This document shows positions 59,637 to 64,000 of a stretch of DNA of 64,000 bases, in pieces. Origin of the DNA: Granulicella tundricola MP5ACTX9. Its GTDB lineage: Bacteria > Acidobacteriota > Terriglobia > Terriglobales > Acidobacteriaceae. The notes beneath the pieces are model-generated. The model was given only the letters and a program-made list of their open reading frames with translations. It did no database searches and was not told the DNA's origin. The stretch lies in assembly GCF_000178975.2 (NCBI RefSeq), contig NC_015064.1, positions 1,116,001-1,180,000 on the forward strand, in the 5' to 3' direction. Every line of letters starts with the position of its first letter. The stretch's first letter is position 1. The position numbers were made by a program, and so were the translations under genes.

Positions 59637-60053
59637 TCAAGACCAGAACGTCCGATCCAGCGTTCGATACTGGATGGCCTCCGCGATATGTTTGACCGCG
59701 ATATCGGGGGCGGCCTCCAAGTCCGCGATCGTTCGTGCCACCTTGAGGATGCGATCGTGAGCTCGGGCGCTCAGACCTTGCTGCTGCATTGCCCGCTCCA
59801 GAATTCGCTCTGCATCGCTGCTTAGCTCACAGTGGAGGCGAATCTGCTGTGTCGTCATTTGTGCGTTAGCGTACACAGCTTGCGAGGCGTGTTTTCCAGT
59901 GGGTCTCGTCCGCTCTTCGCTTCCACCTTGCGTGAAGCGGGCGAGTTGACGCTCACGGGCAGCCAGTACCCGGTTCCTTATCTCCGCAGACCCTTCAGCC
60001 GATGTTCTGGAGCGTAGCTCCTTGTATTGCACGGCAGGAACCTCGATATGAAT
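59637..60053 (-). pseudogene. comM: comM 3' fragment
   Basis: C-terminal part of ComM/YifB (Mg-chelatase-like AAA+ helicase that promotes branch migration in natural transformation). Reads IHIEVPAVQYKELRS ... IRNRVLAARERQLARF ... LDRTFWS stop. The IS at 60054-61778 cuts it from the middle fragment; joining 61779-62089 to it across one copy of the 8-bp target repeat gives ...DRIDIHIEVPAV..., an uninterrupted ComM sequence. Confidence 0.92.
60046..60053. repeat. 8-bp target-site duplication, left copy
   Basis: ATATGAAT, repeated at 61779-61786 immediately beyond the other IS end. Eight bases is the usual ISL3 duplication length. Confidence 0.92.
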
Positions 60054-60132
60054 GGCTCTTCCGTACATTTGGTGATTCTTTCCAGCGGCTCTTTGCAGGC
60101 GTAGCAAGGAGGTAGCACGCTGGAGGTTCCGG

Positions 60133-61716
60133 ATGGTTCGAGGGACGCTGCTACCGAGCACTTCTGAAGTTGAATTGGTTTGTTTGCGGCCCAGGACTGG
60201 GTTGATTGAGGTTGAGCTTCGAACCTCTCGCCCTTTCTCTTGCTGCCCTGTCTGCGGTACGGCTTCGCGGCGGGTTCACAGCCGGTATCTACGCAGGCTG
60301 GGCGATCTGCCGTGGGAAGGTATTCCGGTCTCGATCCTGCTTCAGACCCGCAAGTTCTTCTGTGTTGTCGAGACTTGCCGCCGGCGCATTTTTACCGAAC
60401 CGCTTTCCGGCACCGTGCTCCGCTATAGTCGGCGGACGCTGCGTTCTTGTGAAGCTCTGGACTGGATCACGGTTATGATCGGCGGTCAGGCCGGAGCTCG
60501 GCTGGCCCGTCGTCTCGGCCTGCTGGTCAGTGGCTCCACCTTACTGCGGCAGCTTCGTTGCCGCGCCCGATGTGCGCCGGTCGTGGCTCCGCGTGTACTC
60601 GGTATCGATGACTGGGCGTGGCGAAAAGGCCATCGCTACGGCACTATCCTGTGCGATCTGGAGAGCCGTAGGGTGATCGATCTGCTGCCGGACCGGGAGG
60701 CTGGAACTGTCGCTGAGTGGCTTCGGGAGCATCCTGGCAGTGAGATCGTGAGCCGGGACCGAGGCGGTATTTACGCTCAAGCCACACGGTTGGCCGCGCC
60801 TGGAGCCGTACAGGTGGCGGATCGCTGGCACCTGTTGCGGAACCTGAGCGAAGCACTGAAAAACGCGCTCAGTCCGCATCATCGACTGCTCACACAAGCA
60901 GCGAGAAGCAGCATGGGGGAGGTTCCAGGCGTCGTCACATCTCCGCAACCTTCGGTTCCGCCGTGGGAGTTACGGGCCAGCCTCCGCAACCGGGAGCGTC
61001 GCTTCAGCCGCTACGAAGAGGTGCATCGGCTGGGCCAGACAGGAGCGTCCCATGCTGCGATCGGCCGACAGCTGGGACTCGATCATCGCACCGTACGCAA
61101 GTTCCTCAGAACCGAGACGTTCCCCGAAGCGCAACGGAGCCCACGTCCAGGCATCGTCGATCCTTATGCCGAGTACCTCGACCGACGGCTTGAGCAGGGC
61201 TGCAGGAACGTGTCCCGGCTGTGGCGCGAACTGCGGGAACGAGGCTTCACGGGTCAACTTAACATCGTGAGACGCTGGCTTCGCTGCCGGCGTGGCTATC
61301 AACCGACCTCGGCAGCAGCCGCTCCACACAGAGCTGCACCACGTATCTCAGTCCGGCAGACGGTCTGGCACATCCTGAAGGAAACGCCCTCCGCTCAGAC
61401 TTATCTTGAACAGGTCTACCAGGCTTCACCCGAGGTGTCTGTCGCGGCCAAGCTGGCCAAGGAGTTCTTCCGACTCATCACGCAGCGAGATCTTCCAGCC
61501 CTCACACCGTGGTTCGAGGCTGCGAAGACAACGGCACTGGCCGGCTTCGCCAGCCACCTGACCAGAGATCGAGATGCGGTTGAAGCGGCTCTCAAGCTCC
61601 CGTGGAGCCAGGGCCAGGTGGAAGGCCACGTCCATCGGCTCAAGCTCATCAAGCGCCAGATGTATGGCAGAGCCGGCTTCGACCTGCTCAGACTCAGAGT
61701 GCTTCACACCGCCTGA
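60133..61716 (+). CDS. ISL3-family transposase
   Basis: 527 residues. N-terminal zinc finger CPVCGTASRRVHSRYLRRLG with the DLPWEGIPV motif, second Cys pair near CVVETCRRRIF, catalytic region VLGIDDWAWRKGHRYGTILCD (first Asp), IVSRDRGGIYAQA (second Asp) and a C-terminal WSQGQVEGHVHRLKLIKRQM with the catalytic Glu; MYGRAGFDLLRLRVL ends the domain. The gene is complete, so the IS may be active. Start ATG 60133 is 79 bp from the left end. Confidence 0.95.
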   Translation: MVRGTLLPSTSEVELVCLRPRTGLIEVELRTSRPFSCCPVCGTASRRVHSRYLRRLGDLPWEGIPVSILLQTRKFFCVVETCRRRIFTEPLSGTVLRYSRRTLRSCEALDWITVMIGGQAGARLARRLGLLVSGSTLLRQLRCRARCAPVVAPRVLGIDDWAWRKGHRYGTILCDLESRRVIDLLPDREAGTVAEWLREHPGSEIVSRDRGGIYAQATRLAAPGAVQVADRWHLLRNLSEALKNALSPHHRLLTQAARSSMGEVPGVVTSPQPSVPPWELRASLRNRERRFSRYEEVHRLGQTGASHAAIGRQLGLDHRTVRKFLRTETFPEAQRSPRPGIVDPYAEYLDRRLEQGCRNVSRLWRELRERGFTGQLNIVRRWLRCRRGYQPTSAAAAPHRAAPRISVRQTVWHILKETPSAQTYLEQVYQASPEVSVAAKLAKEFFRLITQRDLPALTPWFEAAKTTALAGFASHLTRDRDAVEAALKLPWSQGQVEGHVHRLKLIKRQMYGRAGFDLLRLRVLHTA

Positions 61717-61756
61717 ACAGGGCGGCCAAGAGCAGCCGCCCCAACTAAACCATCCT

Positions 61757-61778
61757 TCACCAAATGTACGGAAGAGCC
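61757..61778 (-). repeat. Right terminal inverted repeat of the ISL3 element
   Basis: 22-bp perfect complement of 60054-60075; divergence begins at the next base on each side. Confidence 0.92.
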
Positions 61779-62089
61779 ATATGAATGTCGATTCTGTCCA
61801 ATAATGGACCGGAGACCTTTGAGACGTAGCGCTGAATCATGGGCGGGGTGCAGGAGCAGTCGCGGCTCTTATCGTTGAAGTATCCGCATGGACACGGATT
61901 CATGGCTGCCGCCAGCATGAAGCGGGCAGGGAAGCTCAAGCTCATCGCCGCTCGCGCAATCGTGACGTGGCCGTCCTCGAGTGGTTGTCGAAGCACTTCG
62001 AGGACATTTCTCGGGAACTCAGGAAGCTCGTCAAGAAACAGAAGCCCGTTGTGCGCGAGTGAGACTTCTCCGGGGCGCGGTATTGCTCC
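61779..62089 (-). pseudogene. comM: comM middle fragment
   Basis: Reads [35 protein letters not shown] (Walker B), [23 protein letters not shown] (ComM zinc region), [10 protein letters not shown]. The upstream boundary is at 62089: the next bases on the comM coding strand are TGACA, the end of the following transposon. Walker A and the N-terminal domain of ComM are not in the window. Confidence 0.92.
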
Positions 62090-62236
62090 TGTCAGTAGCG
62101 GAAGAACCCCTAACCACACGGCCAAAAAGCGACGCGCTAGGTAGAAGTCAGCGTAACCGCTCCCGTGATGCTCTTCGAATTGTACGCAAGTAGAGCTAAC
62201 TGGGTTAGACTGAAGCGCTCCCTGAGAGGTAAATGA
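62090..62236. other. Transposon left end (transposase binding region)
   Basis: Terminal TGTCA and 147 bp without coding capacity. By analogy it should hold repeated 20-bp transposase sites; similar short blocks (GTAGCGGAAG, AAGTAGAGC, AAGTCAGCG) are present but I cannot delimit them by eye. Confidence 0.45.
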
Positions 62237-64000
62237 GTGACTAATGGACGCGGTCTGCGACTCAGTTCTGGCGAAGAAGTGTATTTTGAAGGTCGACGCT
62301 GCGAGATCGTCGCTGTTCTCGATCTTGAGACGGCAATAGTCGAGCTGCGGGGAGATGGCGGCCGAATCGCCGTTCCTGTTGCTTCGCTTCGAAGTCGACC
62401 AAGTACTGACGGCGAATCCCACATCAAAGCTGACCTAAATCAGGTTTCTGCGGAGGTTTGGGCCATCGCGGAAACAAGACTCGATGCGATTCGCCCATTG
62501 CTTGATCTTCCAAAGAGGACGAAGGCTCTGGTTTGTAGTCGCGCCAAGGAGCTCGGCATCAGCTACGGCCCACTGTACGTCTGGATCCATCGGTATGAAA
62601 GTACTATGCTCCTGAGTTCGTTACTGCCACTGGATCGGTCTGGCGGCCGAGGCCGAACGCGGATCACACCCGAGCGCGAATCGCTCCTGCTCGAAACCAT
62701 ACAGTCTCACTACCTCAACAAACAGAAGTTGACAACGCAGAATGTGCATCGTGAGCTGAAGAACCGATGCTTCGAGGCTGGTCTTCGACCACCTTCTGTT
62801 CAGACAGTTCGCAATCGCATAGGTAGGATTGACGCTGCGTTGATCACGAAAAGGCGTCAAGGAGCGAGAGCGCAGCGATCATTTGAGCCGACCATAGGAA
62901 GCTTCCCTGAAGTTGCTGGTCCGTATGGAGTCATCCAAATAGACCACACCATGCTAGATGTCCAACTCGTTGATGAGCAACACCGCAAATCTATTGGAAG
63001 GGCATACATCACCATTGCGATCGACGTATTTAGCAGGATGGTCGCCGGCTTCTATGTCTCGCTTGATCCCACTGGGGATCTCTCTACCGGACTTTGCCTT
63101 GTGCACGCGATCCTGCCCAAAAAACCTTGGCTAGAAAGACTAGGCCTGGACGTTTCTTGGTCCTGCCACGGCCTGATGGATACCATCCATACGGATAATG
63201 CAAAGGAGTTTAGGGGCAAGACCCTCGCTCGTGCAGCCGCAGAGTATGGCATCACTCTAAAACGAAGGCCTGTTCGCCAGCCCCACTACGGCGGCCACAT
63301 CGAGCGTCTGATTGGAACAACGTTGAAGCAACTTGTACACACACTGCCCGGTTCTACTTTCTCGAATGTGGCCGAAAAAGGGGAATACGACTCTGAAGGT
63401 AATGCATGCCTCACAATTGCTGAAACAGAGCGAATCCTGACACTCTGGTTCACGGGGTCCTACCACCAGACAATTCACCGCGGTATTCTCATGACTCCCC
63501 TGGAGAAATACCGACTTGGTCGCCTCGGCACAGAGCCTGGAGGCAAATCAGCACCGCGCCTTCCAGAGGATATGGATCGGCTACGGATTGACTTCATGCC
63601 TTCCATCGAACGATGCATCCTGTCATATGGGGTAGTAATTGATGAGGTGTACTACTGGGGCGACATCTTGAGGCCTTGGATCAATGCTCCCGATCCGCAC
63701 GACAGGAAAAAGAAACGACTTTTCCTGTTTAAACGCGATCCTCGTGACGTATCAGTGATCCAATTCTTGGACCCTACAACGAACACTTTCCACCCAATTT
63801 CATACCGGAACATCACTCATCCCTCGATGAGCCTCTGGGAGCTTCGAGAGGCGAGGAAGCGACTGAAGATTCATGGGAAGAAGACGATAGACGAGCATGC
63901 GATCTTTCAGGCGCACCGATCAATCCAAGCGGAAGTAAAATCGGCGGCTGAAAAAACGCGATCAGCACGCCGCGAGTCAGCTCGCAAGGCAGTTCAAGGC
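62237..64000 (+). CDS. TnsB/TniA-type DDE transposase, cut by right window edge
   Basis: 588 codons to the window edge, no stop. GTG 62237 follows GAGAGG and an in-frame TGA, so it is the start ([20 protein letters not shown]). N-terminal small beta domain ([20 protein letters not shown]), HTH region, then integrase core: Asp in [18 protein letters not shown] (about residue 237), Asp in [14 protein letters not shown] (about 321), Glu in [19 protein letters not shown] (about 355), and a Mu-transposase C-terminal-like beta domain with [12 protein letters not shown] and [14 protein letters not shown]. Homologues act with a TnsC/TniB AAA+ ATPase and TniQ, which would lie to the right. Confidence 0.9.
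   Translation, partial: MTNGRGLRLSSGEEVYFEGRRCEIVAVLDLETAIVELRGDGGRIAVPVASLRSRPSTDGESHIKADLNQVSAEVWAIAETRLDAIRPLLDLPKRTKALVCSRAKELGISYGPLYVWIHRYESTMLLSSLLPLDRSGGRGRTRITPERESLLLETIQSHYLNKQKLTTQNVHRELKNRCFEAGLRPPSVQTVRNRIGRIDAALITKRRQGARAQRSFEPTIGSFPEVAGPYGVIQIDHTMLDVQLVDEQHRKSIGRAYITIAIDVFSRMVAGFYVSLDPTGDLSTGLCLVHAILPKKPWLERLGLDVSWSCHGLMDTIHTDNAKEFRGKTLARAAAEYGITLKRRPVRQPHYGGHIERLIGTTLKQLVHTLPGSTFSNVAEKGEYDSEGNACLTIAETERILTLWFTGSYHQTIHRGILMTPLEKYRLGRLGTEPGGKSAPRLPEDMDRLRIDFMPSIERCILSYGVVIDEVYYWGDILRPWINAPDPHDRKKKRLFLFKRDPRDVSVIQFLDPTTNTFHPISYRNITHPSMSLWELREARKRLKIHGKKTIDEHAIFQAHRSIQAEVKSAAEKTRSARRESARKAVQG

Larger units (their letters stand above)
60054..61778 (+). mobile_element. ISL3-family insertion sequence
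   Basis: 1725 bp. Terminal inverted repeats of 22 bp are perfect (60054-60075 and 61757-61778, beginning GGCTCTTCCGTACATTTGG). Flanked by 8-bp direct repeats ATATGAAT. Contains one transposase gene on the plus strand. Inserted in the 3' part of comM. Confidence 0.95.
62090..64000 (+). mobile_element. Tn7/Tn5053-like transposon, left end and transposase
   Basis: Begins TGTCAGTAGCGGAAGAACCC at the exact point where ComM homology stops. TnsB/TniA-type elements have TGT...ACA ends and 5-bp duplications; the 5 bp outside the terminus is GCTCC (62085-62089). 147 bp of non-coding end sequence precede a TnsB-like gene. The right end and cargo lie beyond 64000. The comM site is the known target of Tn6022/AbaR elements in Acinetobacter. 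Confidence 0.8.

Noticed and set aside
61757..62422. 221-codon minus-strand frame spanning the transposon end
   Set aside because: Chimera: its 5' part is the complement of the transposase gene and transposon end, its 3' part is the comM fragment and the IS terminus. Not a natural gene.

Overview
This is a high-GC bacterial chromosome segment. Its gene content points to an Acidobacteriota member of the Acidobacteriaceae type (Granulicella, Edaphobacter or Terriglobus-like). The indications are a DnaK/HspR/DnaJ set with HspR encoded apart from dnaK, hopanoid-type glycosyltransferase HpnI, ArnT-like GT39 enzymes, M61/PDZ and M1-type exported peptidases, and families of hairpin-forming intergenic repeats. 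The assignment is an inference from gene content; no rRNA or tRNA gene was found.

Layout. 1-1400: end of a gene cut by the window edge, visibly lower in GC than its surroundings, then a Phd/YefM antitoxin with a decayed PIN toxin. 1.4-2.7 kb: two small membrane proteins and an ErpA/IscA-type Fe-S carrier. 2.7-11.3 kb: a type IV pilus/type II secretion assembly locus (PilC/GspF, PilB/GspE, PilM, PilN, PilO, PilP-like and a Gly/Ser-rich pseudopilin), mostly with overlapping stop and start codons. 11.3-17.1 kb (minus strand): dnaJ, a higBA toxin-antitoxin pair, a Fpg/Nei glycosylase, two unknowns and dnaK. 17.4-21 kb: three exported proteins separated by repeats. 21-28 kb: SDR, HspR, HpnI and two GT39 enzymes. 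28-37 kb: Ppx/GppA, a SixA-like phosphatase, an M1-type metallopeptidase with a membrane partner, and a methyltransferase/UbiA-like/GH57 group. 37-45.8 kb: BON lipoprotein, YtxH protein, MnmA, a RelE-type toxin-antitoxin pair with visible operators, an alpha/beta hydrolase, an M61 peptidase and a glutathione peroxidase. 45.9-52.4 kb: KimA-like permease, an mhqO-mhqD-like pair, LLM oxidoreductase, cysteine desulfurase and DinB protein. 52.6-59.2 kb: FAD monooxygenase divergent from a MarR regulator, a lipoprotein, ribD-ribE, rho and rpoZ.

59.6-64 kb is an insertion hot spot. A comM gene (Mg-chelatase-like AAA+ helicase used in natural transformation) is broken twice. An ISL3-family IS (60054-61778) with 22-bp perfect terminal inverted repeats and an 8-bp target duplication interrupts its 3' part, and removing the IS restores the ComM reading frame exactly. 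Further upstream in comM, a second element begins at 62090 with a TGTCA terminus and encodes a TnsB/TniA-type DDE transposase that runs off the right edge. This is a Tn7/Tn5053-like transposon at the comM site, as in Acinetobacter Tn6022/AbaR islands. Its cargo and remaining transposition genes lie outside the window and are the most promising place for an undescribed system.

Functional links visible here: the pilus machine (2.7-11.3 kb) and comM both belong to DNA uptake in transforming bacteria, and comM is inactivated. Three toxin-antitoxin loci are present, one decayed and two intact with palindromic operators just upstream. HspR is encoded about 5 kb from dnaK, whose upstream region shows a strong sigma70-type promoter.
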